Assembly (NCBI GenBank): GCA_022842595.1
Contig: JALHPF010000003.1
Span: 124,001 to 188,000, forward strand
DNA: 64,000 nt
Direction: 5' to 3'
Origin: Rubrivivax sp.
Lineage (GTDB): Bacteria > Pseudomonadota > Gammaproteobacteria > Burkholderiales > Burkholderiaceae_C
Positions 18,615-31,335 of this stretch are shown here, one piece after another (within the stretch, counting starts at the first letter, position 1; each line of letters begins with the position of its first letter). The notes under the pieces are model-generated. The model was not told where the DNA came from and ran no database searches. It saw nothing but the letters and a program-made list of their open reading frames with translations. A program made the position numbers and the translations under genes.

Positions 18615-19660
18615 GGCGCCTGGCGCTGCCGCAGCAGCACCAGCAGGTAGACCCCACCCAGCACCGCAGTGAGCACGCCCACGGGCAGCTCCTGCGGGGC
18701 GATGACGCTGCGCGCCGCGACATCGGCCGCCAGCAGCAACACGCCACCCGTGGCGGCCGACAGCAGCAGCAGGGGCCCATGCGTCACGACCAGCAGCCGG
18801 CGCACGATGTGCGGGGCCACCAGCCCGACAAAGGCCACCAGCCCGGCCTGGGCCACGGCCGTGCCGGTGGCCAGCGCCATCAGCACCACCAGCAGCAGCC
18901 GCACCCGCGGCAGGCGCAGTCCCAGGCTGCTGGCACTGGCCTCGCCCAGCACCAGGGCGTCGAGCGCACGGGCGAAGCGCCAGGCCAGCGGTGCTGCCAG
19001 GGCCAGCACGGCCAGCAGCACGGCACAGCTGGACCACCCCAGGAACGAGGTCGTGCCGAGCATGAAGATCTGCTTGCCACGCAGCGCGTCCGGGCTGATG
19101 AGCGTGACCAGTTCCGACACCGACGCCAGCAGGATGCCCACCACCACGCCGGCCAGCAGCAGCACCATCGGCCGACCCGTGCCGCGGGCCAGCGTCAGCG
19201 TCAGCGCCACGCCGGCCACGGCACCGGCAAACGCCGCGCCCACCAGGCCCAGGCGCAGCAGCCAGCCCGCAGTGGCCAGCCCGATGTAGTGGCCCAGGGC
19301 ACCGCCAGCGGCCAGCACCAGCACGACCCCGAGGCCGGCGCCGGCGGCCGAGCCCAGCAGGTAGGGGTCGGCCAGGGGGTTGCGGAACAGGCCCTGGGCG
19401 ATGGCCCCGGCCAGGCCCAGCAGGCCACCGGTCAGCCATGCACCCAGCGTGCGCGGCGCGCGGATCGCGCTGATGAGGTCCCATTCCTCGGCCCAGCGCA
19501 ACGACCAGCCTTCGCTGCCGGCCGCCAGCCCGGCCAGCACGAGCAGCAGGCTCAAGGCAGTCAGGGCGGCGGCCAGGTGCAGCCACGTGCGAGCCGCACC
19601 GCGCCGATGGGACGCGCGGTGCGCCAGCTCAGCGGCCTTCATCGGCAGCGCCGGCCTCAT
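18611..19660 (-). CDS. btuC: FecCD-family ABC permease, vitamin B12 type
   Basis: This 349-residue permease is of the FecCD/BtuC family, with about ten hydrophobic segments. RAPRTLGAWLTGG near the N-terminus and the C-terminal GLVAPHIVRRL are family landmarks. It overlaps the BtuF gene at its start and the ATPase gene at its end by four bases each, so the transporter genes are tightly coupled. Confidence 0.88.
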   Translation of the reverse strand: MRPALPMKAAELAHRASHRRGAARTWLHLAAALTALSLLLVLAGLAAGSEGWSLRWAEEWDLISAIRAPRTLGAWLTGGLLGLAGAIAQGLFRNPLADPYLLGSAAGAGLGVVLVLAAGGALGHYIGLATAGWLLRLGLVGAAFAGAVAGVALTLTLARGTGRPMVLLLAGVVVGILLASVSELVTLISPDALRGKQIFMLGTTSFLGWSSCAVLLAVLALAAPLAWRFARALDALVLGEASASSLGLRLPRVRLLLVVLMALATGTAVAQAGLVAFVGLVAPHIVRRLLVVTHGPLLLLSAATGGVLLLAADVAARSVIAPQELPVGVLTAVLGGVYLLVLLRQRQAP

Positions 19661-20532
19661 CGCGCCGCCGCACCCGCGCGGTCCAGGCCAGCCAGGCAGT
19701 CGGCCAGCAGTTCAGCCGCGTCGGCCAGGCGCGGGCCTGGGCGCACCAGCGTGTCCCAGGGCTCGCTGGCAAAGCCGCATTGGCGCCGGTCGCGCAGCGC
19801 ACGCAGCGTCGACCAGCCCGGGCGGGCCGGCATCTCGGCCACGGCGCGTGTGGTGGCGATGACGATGTCCGGCTGCGCCCGCACCACGAATTCCGGGTTC
19901 AGCTTCGGAAAGGGCCCGAGGCTGGCCGGCACGGCATTGCCCATGCCCAGCCGCGCCAGGGTCTCGCCGATGAACGACGATTCACCCGCGGCGTAGGGTG
20001 CCGAGGCGACTTCGAAATACACCTTCTGGCCGCGCAGCGAGGCCGGCACCCGCGCCGCCGCCGCGTCGATGCGCTGCTGCATGGCCCGCCACAGGGCCGG
20101 GCCGGCCGCCGCATCGCCCAGGGCCAGCGCCACCTGCTGGATAACACGTTCGGTGTCCTGCAGGCTCTTCGGTTCGAGCGTCACGACCCGCAAGCCCAGG
20201 GCCTCGAGCCGGTCGATGGCGCGCGACGAGCTCGCGGCCAGCACCAGGTCGGGCCTGAGCGCGACGATGCGTTCGATCTGCGTGTCTTCCAAGCCACCCA
20301 GCTTGGGCAAGGCGCGCACGCTCGCCGGAAAGTTCGAGAAACGGTCGGTACCCACCAGCCGGCCGCAGGCCTGCAGCGCACACACGGTTTCCGTCAGCGA
20401 GGGCAGCAGCGAGATCACCCGCTGCGGGGCAGCGGGCAGCTCGACGCTGCGGCCGCGGTCGTCGACGACGGCGATGGGTGCCGCCTGCGCCATGGTGCAG
20501 AAGATGGCCAGCCAGGCCCACAGCCAGTTCAT
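19657..20532 (-). CDS. btuF: Periplasmic cobalamin-binding protein of the ABC importer
   Basis: This 291-residue protein has a short signal peptide (MNWLWAWLAIF, cleavage near AQAA) and the BtuF/FecB fold: PQRVISLLPSLTE, then IVALRPDLVLA. I chose the ATG at 20532 for the GGAAG ribosome-binding site and the clean signal peptide. It overlaps the cobU remnant's stop as ATGA. It should deliver corrinoids to BtuCD after TonB-dependent uptake by BtuB. Confidence 0.88.
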   Translation of the reverse strand: MNWLWAWLAIFCTMAQAAPIAVVDDRGRSVELPAAPQRVISLLPSLTETVCALQACGRLVGTDRFSNFPASVRALPKLGGLEDTQIERIVALRPDLVLAASSSRAIDRLEALGLRVVTLEPKSLQDTERVIQQVALALGDAAAGPALWRAMQQRIDAAAARVPASLRGQKVYFEVASAPYAAGESSFIGETLARLGMGNAVPASLGPFPKLNPEFVVRAQPDIVIATTRAVAEMPARPGWSTLRALRDRRQCGFASEPWDTLVRPGPRLADAAELLADCLAGLDRAGAAAR

Positions 20533-20810
20533 CGCAAGCTTCCTTTCACGCCGACTTCGCAGCCGGCCACGACCCAGGTCACAGGCTCGCAAGCCGCGGC
20601 CACGGCCACGGCCTGGTGCAGCCAGCCCAGGGCGTCGACGAATTCGCGTGTCTGAACGCCCAGCGGCATCACGCCCATGCCGATCTCGTTGGACGCCAGC
20701 ACCACCGGGCCGGGCGCCGCCTGCAGCGCCTGCTGCCCGGGCCGGGCCAGCCAGGCTGCGGCGCGCGCCTTGTCGCTGCGCGCGCCACCCAGGATCAGCT
20801 CATGCGCCAT
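20529..20810 (-). pseudogene. cobU: cobU (adenosylcobinamide kinase/guanylyltransferase) remnant with a large internal deletion
   Basis: The 93-codon frame begins with a CobU N-terminus (ELILGGARS) and ends with its C-terminus (SNEIGMGVMPLG, then LHQA and VVAGCEVGVKG). Normal CobU has about 180 residues; the central half is missing, including the region that carries the guanylylated histidine and the Walker B-like DCLTLW segment. The P-loop has also decayed: GARSGKS in the family is GARSDKA here, losing the key glycine and serine. The frame is open and overlaps btuF as ATGA, so it may be kept for translational coupling. Kinase and guanylyltransferase activities are both predicted lost. Confidence 0.8.
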
Positions 20811-20825
20811 GTCCGGCCCGCCTGG

Positions 20826-22646
20826 TCAGCGCAACAGGTAGCGCAAGGTCACGAAGCCCTCACGCCCGGGCTGGTCGTAGCCGAGCACGGTGCTGTAGGC
20901 CTTGCCGCCCACGTTGTTCAGCTTCAGCCCCAGGCGGGCCACGGGCGACAAGGCCCAATCGACGCGCAGGTCCAGGGTGCCGTAGCCGCCCAGCCGCTGG
21001 CGGTTGGCGGCATCTTCGAAGCGGTGCGAAAACGCCATCACCGAAGCCCCGGCCGACCAGGCACCGGCCTGCCAGTCCGCCCCCAGCCGCAGCGCCTGCT
21101 TCGCACGCCGCGCCAGCTGCTTGCCGAAGTTGGCATTGCCCAGCGTGGCGTTGCGCGGGTCGGTGTGGTCGACGGCGGCGCGCAGATCCAGGTTCCGCCA
21201 GCGGCCTTCGTAGCTGAGCGTGATGCCGTCGATGTCCACCTTCGGCAGGTTCACCGGCTGCGGGCCGCTGCTGATGAAGCCGGTGTAGCGGTAGTCGTAC
21301 CAGGCGGCGCGCAGGCTGTGTTCACCCGTCGTCCAGCGCAGGCTCAGCTCGCCATGCTTGCCTTCCTCGGGCAGCAGGTTCGGGCTGCCGAAGCCTGGAA
21401 AGTACAACTGGTTGAAGCTGGGCAGGGTCTGGCTGCTGCCCACGCTGGCACCCACGCGCCAAGCCGGCGTCAGGGCATAACCCCAGGCCAGCGCAGCGGT
21501 GGTGACGCCACCGAACTGCGAGTTCCGGTCACGGCGCAGGCTGGCCTGCCAGACATGGCCAGCGCTGGCACCGTCCAGCCCCAGCGCCACGGCGTCGATG
21601 TCGCGCTCGCTCACGGCAAAGGGCGCACCCGGCCGGCCGACCTTTTCGCTGGTGCGCTCCAGCAGCAGCAGCCCCCGGCCCAGCCAGGTTTCGACGCTGG
21701 TTTCCCAGGCGGCCTGGCGGCTGCGGGTCTCGATCGTGCCGAGCGCGGCAAAGGCGCTGGCACTGGCCAGGGTGTCGTAGGCGTCGACCGATTCGGTCAG
21801 GCTCAGCCGCGTGTTGAGGCCGGGGCGCAGCTGGCCGCGCACCGAGAGACCCGCGAGCCGGTTCTCGAGCTCGGCGCGCGCGTCGGCCCCCAGGCCGTCG
21901 TCGATGCGCGTGAGGCCGGTGGACTGCAGCGCCAGCAACTCCACCCGCCAGTCGGCCAAGGGGCGCCAGCCCAGGCGCAGGCTGCCGGCGTTCTGGCGGA
22001 AGCCATCGTCGTCCGGGTTGAAGTTGCCGAAAGGCGCCTGCGGATTGGTGGCCGAGAGGCCGCGTGTGTCGGTGTGCTGCACCTGCACCGTGGCGTCGAA
22101 CGTGCCATCGCCAAAGCCCACGCCACCGGCCGCCTGGCCGTAGCGGTTCGAACCCACGGCCAGCTTGGCGTTGCCGCTGACACCCTGGGTGGCCTGGCGC
22201 GTGAAGACCTGCACGACACCGCCGAAAGCGCCGCTGCCGTACAAGGAAGAGAGAGGCCCGCGCACGATCTCGATGCGGTCCACCGCTTCGAGCGGCAGGT
22301 TGTCCAGCGAGGGCGTGCCCACGGTGGCCGATCCGACGCGAATGCCGTCGACCAGCAGCAGCGTGTGGCGGGCCTCGAGCCCGCGGATGAACAACGAGGC
22401 CGTCTTGCCCAGGCCGCCATTGCTGGCGAATTGCAGACCGGCCTGCTGTGACAGCAGTTCCACCAGGGTGCGGCCCTGGCTGCGTTCGATGGCGGCGCGG
22501 TCGATGACGCTGACATCGGCCACCAGCTGGTTGACCGGCGTGGCCACGCGCGTGGCGGTGATTGAAACCTGCTGTTGGGCCTGGACGGCCGTACACAACA
22601 GCAACGGAAGGAAAACCCGGATCGAACGGACAGACGAAAGAGACAA
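20826..22646 (-). CDS. btuB: TonB-dependent vitamin B12 outer-membrane receptor
   Basis: This 606-residue outer-membrane receptor begins, in my reading, at a TTG (22646). That start has GGAGG five bases upstream and gives a clean signal peptide ending AVQAQ; ATGs further upstream would add a non-signal leader. A TonB-box-like QVSITATRV opens the mature chain. The plug domain (VSVIDRAAIE to GGVVQVFTRQ) holds IRGLEARHTLLLVDG and IEIVRGPLSSLYGSGA. A beta-barrel follows, ending FVTLRYLLR. A cobalamin riboswitch lies upstream. It needs the TonB system encoded at 55052. Confidence 0.9.
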   Translation of the reverse strand: MSLSSVRSIRVFLPLLLCTAVQAQQQVSITATRVATPVNQLVADVSVIDRAAIERSQGRTLVELLSQQAGLQFASNGGLGKTASLFIRGLEARHTLLLVDGIRVGSATVGTPSLDNLPLEAVDRIEIVRGPLSSLYGSGAFGGVVQVFTRQATQGVSGNAKLAVGSNRYGQAAGGVGFGDGTFDATVQVQHTDTRGLSATNPQAPFGNFNPDDDGFRQNAGSLRLGWRPLADWRVELLALQSTGLTRIDDGLGADARAELENRLAGLSVRGQLRPGLNTRLSLTESVDAYDTLASASAFAALGTIETRSRQAAWETSVETWLGRGLLLLERTSEKVGRPGAPFAVSERDIDAVALGLDGASAGHVWQASLRRDRNSQFGGVTTAALAWGYALTPAWRVGASVGSSQTLPSFNQLYFPGFGSPNLLPEEGKHGELSLRWTTGEHSLRAAWYDYRYTGFISSGPQPVNLPKVDIDGITLSYEGRWRNLDLRAAVDHTDPRNATLGNANFGKQLARRAKQALRLGADWQAGAWSAGASVMAFSHRFEDAANRQRLGGYGTLDLRVDWALSPVARLGLKLNNVGGKAYSTVLGYDQPGREGFVTLRYLLR

Positions 22647-22796
22647 GACCACCTCCAGCCGCGCACCCCGCGCGGGCATGAACCCCATGCGCTGGCATGG
22701 CTGAAGGCAAGGAAGGCCGGCAAGGCACCACGGCGACGCCTGGCGCCGCACGTGAAACACCGGCCCGCGCTGCCCTCCGCAACGCCAGCTCCCATC

Positions 22797-24811
<2,015 letters not shown>

Positions 24812-24825
24812 AAGGCCACTGTCCC

Positions 24826-25683
24826 ATGCAGCTCTGCGGTTTCGACGTCGGCCTCAGCCGCCCCTTCTTCCTGATCAGCGGCCCCTGCGTGGTCGAAAGT
24901 GAACAGCTGCAGATGGACGTGGCCGGGCACTTGAAGGAGATCACGGCTGCGCTCGGCATTCCCTTCATCTTCAAGAGCAGCTATGACAAGGCCAACCGCA
25001 GCAGCGGCAGCACCTTTCGCGGCCCGGGCATGGAGCGTGGGCTGGAGATCCTGGCCAAGGTGCGGCGCGAGCTGAAGGTGCCGATCCTCACCGACGTGCA
25101 CAGTGAGGCCGAAGTGCCGGCCGTGGCCGCCGTGGTCGATGTCCTGCAGACCCCCGCCTTCCTGTGTCGCCAGACCGACTTCATCCGCAGCGTGGCGCAG
25201 AGCGGCAAGCCGGTGAACATCAAGAAGGGCCAGTTCCTGGCGCCGCACGACATGAAGAACGTCATCGACAAGGCCCGCGCCGCGGCGCGCGAAAAGGGCT
25301 TGCCGGAAGACAGTTTCATGGCCTGCGAACGTGGCGTGAGCTTCGGCTACAACAACCTGGTGTCGGACATGCGCAGCCTGGCGATCATGCGCGAGACCGG
25401 TGCGCCGGTGGTCTTCGACGCCACGCACAGCGTGCAGCTGCCCGGCGGCCAGGGCACCAGCAGCGGCGGCCAGCGCGAATTCGTGCCCGTGCTCAGCCGC
25501 GCCGCCGTCGCCGTGGGCGTGGCTGGCTTGTTCATGGAAACGCACCCCGACCCGGCCAACGCCATGAGTGACGGCCCCAACGCCGTACCGCTGAAGCACA
25601 TGAAGGCGCTGCTCGAGCAACTGCTGGCGCTGGACCGTGTCGTCAAGGCGCAGCCACTGCTCGAAAACGACTTCTCCTGCTGA
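24826..25683 (+). CDS. kdsA: 3-deoxy-8-phosphooctulonate synthase
   Basis: This 285-residue aldolase-type enzyme condenses phosphoenolpyruvate and arabinose-5-phosphate to KDO-8-phosphate for lipopolysaccharide. Family motifs include [28 protein letters not shown] and [12 protein letters not shown]. The ATG at 24826 is 14 bases after the pyrG stop. The pyrG-kdsA-eno-ftsB order is widely conserved in proteobacteria. Confidence 0.96.
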   Translation: MQLCGFDVGLSRPFFLISGPCVVESEQLQMDVAGHLKEITAALGIPFIFKSSYDKANRSSGSTFRGPGMERGLEILAKVRRELKVPILTDVHSEAEVPAVAAVVDVLQTPAFLCRQTDFIRSVAQSGKPVNIKKGQFLAPHDMKNVIDKARAAAREKGLPEDSFMACERGVSFGYNNLVSDMRSLAIMRETGAPVVFDATHSVQLPGGQGTSSGGQREFVPVLSRAAVAVGVAGLFMETHPDPANAMSDGPNAVPLKHMKALLEQLLALDRVVKAQPLLENDFSC

Positions 25684-25696
25684 TGAGGCCTTGCCG

Positions 25697-27329
<1,633 letters not shown>

Positions 27330-27340
27330 GCTCTCTCGCC

Positions 27341-27619
27341 ATGCGTTGGCCTGTTCTCGTCGTGGGTGCCTTGTTGGTCGTGGTCCAGGCCGACCTGTGG
27401 TTTGGCAAGGGCAACTGGCCGTACGTGATGAGCCTGCAGGCCCAGCTCGACCAGCAGCTGCACGCCAACGAACAGGCCCGCGCGCGCAACGACCGCCTGG
27501 CCGCCGAGGTCGAAGACCTCAAGGACGGCCTGGAAATGGTCGAGGACAAGGCCCGAGCCGAGCTGGGCATGGTCAAGCCCGACGAGATCCTGGTGCAGGT
27601 GCTGCCCCGGCAGCGCTGA
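27341..27619 (+). CDS. ftsB: Cell division protein FtsB
   Basis: This 92-residue protein has an N-terminal membrane helix (residues 3-18), the conserved G-x-G-N-W motif just after it, and a coiled coil (about residues 28-65) ending in a short conserved tail (ELGMVKPDEI). It acts with FtsL and FtsQ in the divisome. Position after eno is the usual one in proteobacteria. Confidence 0.93.
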   Translation: MRWPVLVVGALLVVVQADLWFGKGNWPYVMSLQAQLDQQLHANEQARARNDRLAAEVEDLKDGLEMVEDKARAELGMVKPDEILVQVLPRQR

Positions 27620-27645
27620 CACCAGCACGCCGCTTCCGTTTGTCG

Positions 27646-28281
27646 ATGCAGGACCTGCTGGACGCAGCGCGCCCGCTGCTGGCGCCGGCGTTCAGCCTCT
27701 GGGGCAGCCCCGTCACTTGGCTGGAAGGCGTGGCCATCGTCGTGGCACTGGCGATGGTCGCCGCAAACATGCGGGTCCGCCCGGTGGCCTGGCCACTGGC
27801 CATTGCCAGTTCGTTGATGTACGCGCTGCTGTTTGCCGACGTGAAGCTCTACGGCGAAGCTGGCCTGCAGTTCATGTTCGTCGCCGTGGCGCTGTGGGGC
27901 TGGTGGCAATGGCTGCGCGGCCGCGGCGCCGACGGCCTGGCCCTGCGTGTGCGGTCAATGCCCGGCCGTCTGCGTTGGGTGGCAGGGGCTGCAACACTCG
28001 CGGCCTGGCCGTTGCTGGGCCTGCTGCTGGACCGCGCCACCGACAGCGACGTGCCCTACCTCGACGCCCTGCCCACCGTTGGCAGCATTGCCGGGCAGAT
28101 TCTGCTGGCGCGCAAGTACATCGAGAACTGGACCGTCTGGGCCGTGGTGAACGTCCTCAGCGTGGGGCTCTTCGTCTACAAGGCGCTGTGGCTGACGGCC
28201 GGCCTCTACGCGCTGTTTGCCGTGCTGTCGGTGCTGGGCTGGCGCGCCTGGCAGGCCCGGCTGCAGGCCCCGTCGACATGA
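27646..28281 (+). CDS. pnuC: Nicotinamide riboside transporter PnuC
   Basis: This 211-residue membrane protein has about seven hydrophobic helices and the PnuC landmarks WLEGVAIV, VALWGWWQWLRG, DALPTVGSIAGQ and NWTVWAVVNVLSVGLF. PnuC moves nicotinamide riboside across the inner membrane by facilitated diffusion, driven by intracellular phosphorylation. The ATG at 27646 gives the usual length. The next gene, a NadR-type kinase, overlaps its stop as ATGA. Confidence 0.92.
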   Translation: MQDLLDAARPLLAPAFSLWGSPVTWLEGVAIVVALAMVAANMRVRPVAWPLAIASSLMYALLFADVKLYGEAGLQFMFVAVALWGWWQWLRGRGADGLALRVRSMPGRLRWVAGAATLAAWPLLGLLLDRATDSDVPYLDALPTVGSIAGQILLARKYIENWTVWAVVNVLSVGLFVYKALWLTAGLYALFAVLSVLGWRAWQARLQAPST

Positions 28282-28964
28282 ACGACAACGCCACCCGCAT
28301 TGCCATCTGCGGAGCCGAAAGCACCGGCAAGACAACGCTGGCCGCTGCGCTGGCGCCGCGGCTGGCGCAGGAAACCGGGCTGCGCGTGGCCTGGGTGCCG
28401 GAGACACTGCGCGAATGGTGCGAGCATGTCGGCCGCACGCCGCAGGTGCACGAGCAGGCGGCCATCCTGCGCCAGCAGCACGAACGCATCGAAGCCGCCG
28501 CCGCTTCGCACGATGTCGTCGTGTGTGACACCACGGGCCTGATGACGGCGGTCTACAGCCACTACGTCTTCGGCGACAGGACCCTCGAGACGCGAGCGGT
28601 GCAATTGCAGCAGCGCATGGCCCTGACCCTGCTCACCGCGCTCGACCTGCCCTGGGTGGCCGACGGTGCGCAGCGCGACGGCCCGCAGGTGCGCGAACCC
28701 GTCGATGCGCTGGTGCGTGAACTGCTGATCGGCCACCGCCTGCCTTGGGCATTGGTGTCGGGCCATGGCCCCGCGCGCCTGGACAGTGCTGTCGACGCCG
28801 TGGCGCCCCTGCTGCGCCCGCGGCTGGCAGGCGCCGCGCCCCGCGCCGGCCTCTTCACCCGCCTGGCGGGCCGCAATGCGCAAACCGCCGCCGCGGCCCG
28901 CTGGGCCTGCGACTGCTGCACCGCGCCCGAAGCCGAACGGCAGCTCTTGAAGCGCGGCTACTGA
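28278..28964 (+). CDS. NadR-type ATP-binding protein, probable ribosylnicotinamide kinase
   Basis: This 228-residue P-loop protein (GAESTGKTT, residues 12-20) matches the C-terminal kinase domain of NadR, without the NMN adenylyltransferase or repressor domains. VPETLREWCEHVG and CDTTGLMTAVY are family motifs. It overlaps pnuC by four bases, so it probably traps imported nicotinamide riboside as NMN. The last 20 residues contain a cluster CDCC that I cannot explain. Its end overlaps the convergent hslO gene by 7 bases. Confidence 0.82.
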   Translation: MNDNATRIAICGAESTGKTTLAAALAPRLAQETGLRVAWVPETLREWCEHVGRTPQVHEQAAILRQQHERIEAAAASHDVVVCDTTGLMTAVYSHYVFGDRTLETRAVQLQQRMALTLLTALDLPWVADGAQRDGPQVREPVDALVRELLIGHRLPWALVSGHGPARLDSAVDAVAPLLRPRLAGAAPRAGLFTRLAGRNAQTAAAARWACDCCTAPEAERQLLKRGY

Positions 28965-29926
28965 ACCGAGCGCGGCACCGGTGGCTGGTCCTGCGCCGGC
29001 GTGAACATCTCGCCCACGTCCACGGCGTCGAAGCGGTACTGCACGCCGCAGAACTCGCACCCCACTTCAACCAGCCCACGTTCGGCGATCAGGCCTTCGT
29101 TTTCGTCGCGACCCAGGCCGCGCAGCATGCCCTGCACCCGGTCACGCGAGCAGCTGCAGGCAAACCGCGGGTGCTCGGGTTCGAACACCCGCAGCGTCTC
29201 TTCCCAGAACAGCCGATGCAGGATCCGTTCTGGCGACAGGCTCAGCAGTTCCTCGCGCGTCAGCGTCGCCGCCAGCAGGGCGATGCGGTTGAAACCTTCA
29301 TCCAGGCCGATGTCGTCCTCGTTGCGGCGGGCCTGGGCCTGGCCTTCGAGGTTGCCGCTGCCTTGCACCGGCAGGCGCTGGATCAGCAGACCGGCGGCGA
29401 CCTCGTCGTTGGCTGCCAGGATGAGCCGGGTGTCGAGCTGTTCGCTCTGCAGCATGTAGTGCTCGAGCACCTGCGACAGTTCCTGCAGCGGTTCACGCAG
29501 GTCGCCATGCAGCGACACCACGCCCTGGTAGGGCTGCTGGCCGGGCTGGCGGTCCTGTGGATCCAGGGTGATGGCGCAGCGGCCCTGGCCATGCACGTTC
29601 ACCAGCGCCTCGAGCTGTGCGGCCGCGGGCACGTCGCCCAGCACCTTGGCCGTTGCGCGAAAGCGCTGGTCGGCCTGGACCTCGGCCACGGCCAGCTTCA
29701 CCGGGCCGTCGCCATGCAGCTGCAGCACCAGGGCGCCGTTGAACTTGATGTTGCCTTGCATCAGCGTGCCTGCGGCCACCATCTCGCCCAGCAGGCGCCG
29801 CACCTCGGGCGGGTAGGCGCCGACACTGCCGCGCCGGCGCAGCACTTCCTGCCAGCTGTCGGTCAGGCGCACCAGCATGCCGCGCACCGGCAGGCCTTCG
29901 AACAGGAACTTGGTCAGTTCGGACAT
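28958..29926 (-). CDS. hslO: Redox-regulated chaperone Hsp33
   Basis: This 322-residue cytoplasmic holdase is activated by oxidation. The redox switch is visible at the C-terminus as CSC and CEFC, the four zinc cysteines. The N-terminal domain (SELTKFLFEGLPVRGMLVRL) and the central GNLEGQAQ region fit the family. Its ATG at 29926 shares one base with the stop of the carbonic anhydrase-like gene, so the pair is translationally coupled. Confidence 0.95.
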   Translation of the reverse strand: MSELTKFLFEGLPVRGMLVRLTDSWQEVLRRRGSVGAYPPEVRRLLGEMVAAGTLMQGNIKFNGALVLQLHGDGPVKLAVAEVQADQRFRATAKVLGDVPAAAQLEALVNVHGQGRCAITLDPQDRQPGQQPYQGVVSLHGDLREPLQELSQVLEHYMLQSEQLDTRLILAANDEVAAGLLIQRLPVQGSGNLEGQAQARRNEDDIGLDEGFNRIALLAATLTREELLSLSPERILHRLFWEETLRVFEPEHPRFACSCSRDRVQGMLRGLGRDENEGLIAERGLVEVGCEFCGVQYRFDAVDVGEMFTPAQDQPPVPRSVQ

Positions 29927-30450
29927 CAGTCGATTCTTTTCAGTTGGGTCGCGTAGCGGCGGGCGTTGTCGATGTAGTGGCTGGCGGCCAGATGCATGCG
30001 CGCGATCTGCTCTTCGCTGAGCTGGCGCACCACCCGGGCCGGGCTGCCGAGGATCAGCGAGCCGTCCGGGAACTCCTTGCCCTCGGTGACGACGCTGCCG
30101 GCGCCGACCATGCAGTTGCGGCCGATGCGGGCACCATTCAAGACCACCGCCTGAATACCGACGAGCGAACCGTTGCCGATGCTGCAGCCATGCAGCATGA
30201 CCTGGTGTCCGATGGTGACGTCGTCGCCCAGGGTCAGCGGGTAGCCCATGTCGGTGTGCAGCACGCTGCCGTCCTGCACGTTGCTGCGCGCGCCCAGCGT
30301 GATCCAGTCGTTGTCGCCGCGCAGCACGGCGCCGAACCAGACGCTGGCCTCGGCCCCGAGTGCCACCCGGCCGATGACCTGGGCACTGTCCGCCACCCAT
30401 GCACCCACGCCCAGCTGCGGGATGTCGTCACCCAATTGATAAAGCGCCAC
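29926..30450 (-). CDS. Gamma carbonic anhydrase-like hexapeptide-repeat protein (YrdA family)
   Basis: This 174-residue left-handed beta-helix protein has metal-ligand histidines in SVLHTD and in the following [27 protein letters not shown] is the family start. YrdA-type proteins bind zinc and are related to gamma carbonic anhydrases, although activity is often undetected. It is upstream of hslO and divergent from the DUF455 gene. Confidence 0.9.
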   Translation of the reverse strand: MALYQLGDDIPQLGVGAWVADSAQVIGRVALGAEASVWFGAVLRGDNDWITLGARSNVQDGSVLHTDMGYPLTLGDDVTIGHQVMLHGCSIGNGSLVGIQAVVLNGARIGRNCMVGAGSVVTEGKEFPDGSLILGSPARVVRQLSEEQIARMHLAASHYIDNARRYATQLKRID

Positions 30451-30500
30451 GGCCTGCCTCCGCCCCGCGGGGCCTGCTGTCGAAGCCGATAATTCTAGGG

Positions 30501-31286
30501 ATGGAGCTGAGACAGCGGGCCCTGGCGGTCTTGTGCGTGAACGACCCGGCCGCCAAGGCCGCGCAAGCCAGGGCGCTGGCGGGTTTGCTGCTGCCGGTCG
30601 ACACGCAGGCGCGGCTCATCGATCCGGGCAGCCTGCCCGGCCGGCCGAGACACCCGCAGCTGGTGCCGCCCATGCAGGTACCCCGACGCAGCCCGTTCAC
30701 CGACGCAGGGCGTGCTGCGCTGCTGCATTCGGTGGCGCACATCGAGTTCAACGCCATCAATCTGGCGCTCGACGCGATCTGGCGCTTCGCCGGCATGCCC
30801 GAGGCTTACTACCGCGACTGGCAGCGCGTGGCGGCCGAGGAGGCCGTGCACTTCAGCCTGCTGACCGAGCATCTGGCCACGCTGGGATGCAGCTATGGCG
30901 ACCACCTGGCCCACGACGGCTTGTGGGCGATGACGGAGCGCACCGCTGGCGACATCACCGCGCGCATGGCGCTGGTGCCGCGCACGCTGGAGGCCCGCGG
31001 TCTGGATGCCACGCCGCCGATGCAGGCCAAGCTCGCCAAGGCCGGCGATACACGCGCCGTGGCCATTCTCGACATCATCCTGCGCGACGAGATCGGCCAT
31101 GTCGCCATCGGCAACCATTGGTACCGCTGGCTGTGCGAGCGCGACGGCCTGGACCCGGTGGCGCATTACCTGCTGCTCACCGAACGCCACGGGGCACCCC
31201 GGCTGCGGCCACCATTCAACGACGCGGCCCGGCGTGCTGCGGGTTTCACCGGCCCGGAAATTGCTGCTTTGAGTGCTGGTCTTTGA
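30501..31286 (+). CDS. DUF455 family ferritin-like protein
   Basis: This 261-residue protein has ferritin-like diiron motifs: [13 protein letters not shown] and the later EEAVHF and [10 protein letters not shown], each with E/H ligands. DUF455 proteins are uncharacterised; a relation to the MiaE-type di-iron hydroxylases has been proposed. The chosen ATG at 30501 starts MELRQRAL. It is divergent from the carbonic anhydrase-like gene across 50 bases. Confidence 0.88.
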   Translation: MELRQRALAVLCVNDPAAKAAQARALAGLLLPVDTQARLIDPGSLPGRPRHPQLVPPMQVPRRSPFTDAGRAALLHSVAHIEFNAINLALDAIWRFAGMPEAYYRDWQRVAAEEAVHFSLLTEHLATLGCSYGDHLAHDGLWAMTERTAGDITARMALVPRTLEARGLDATPPMQAKLAKAGDTRAVAILDIILRDEIGHVAIGNHWYRWLCERDGLDPVAHYLLLTERHGAPRLRPPFNDAARRAAGFTGPEIAALSAGL

Positions 31287-31335
31287 CGACCCCCGGATTA
31301 CACTTGATCATCGTTTTCCCCTTGGTGGAACCCAC

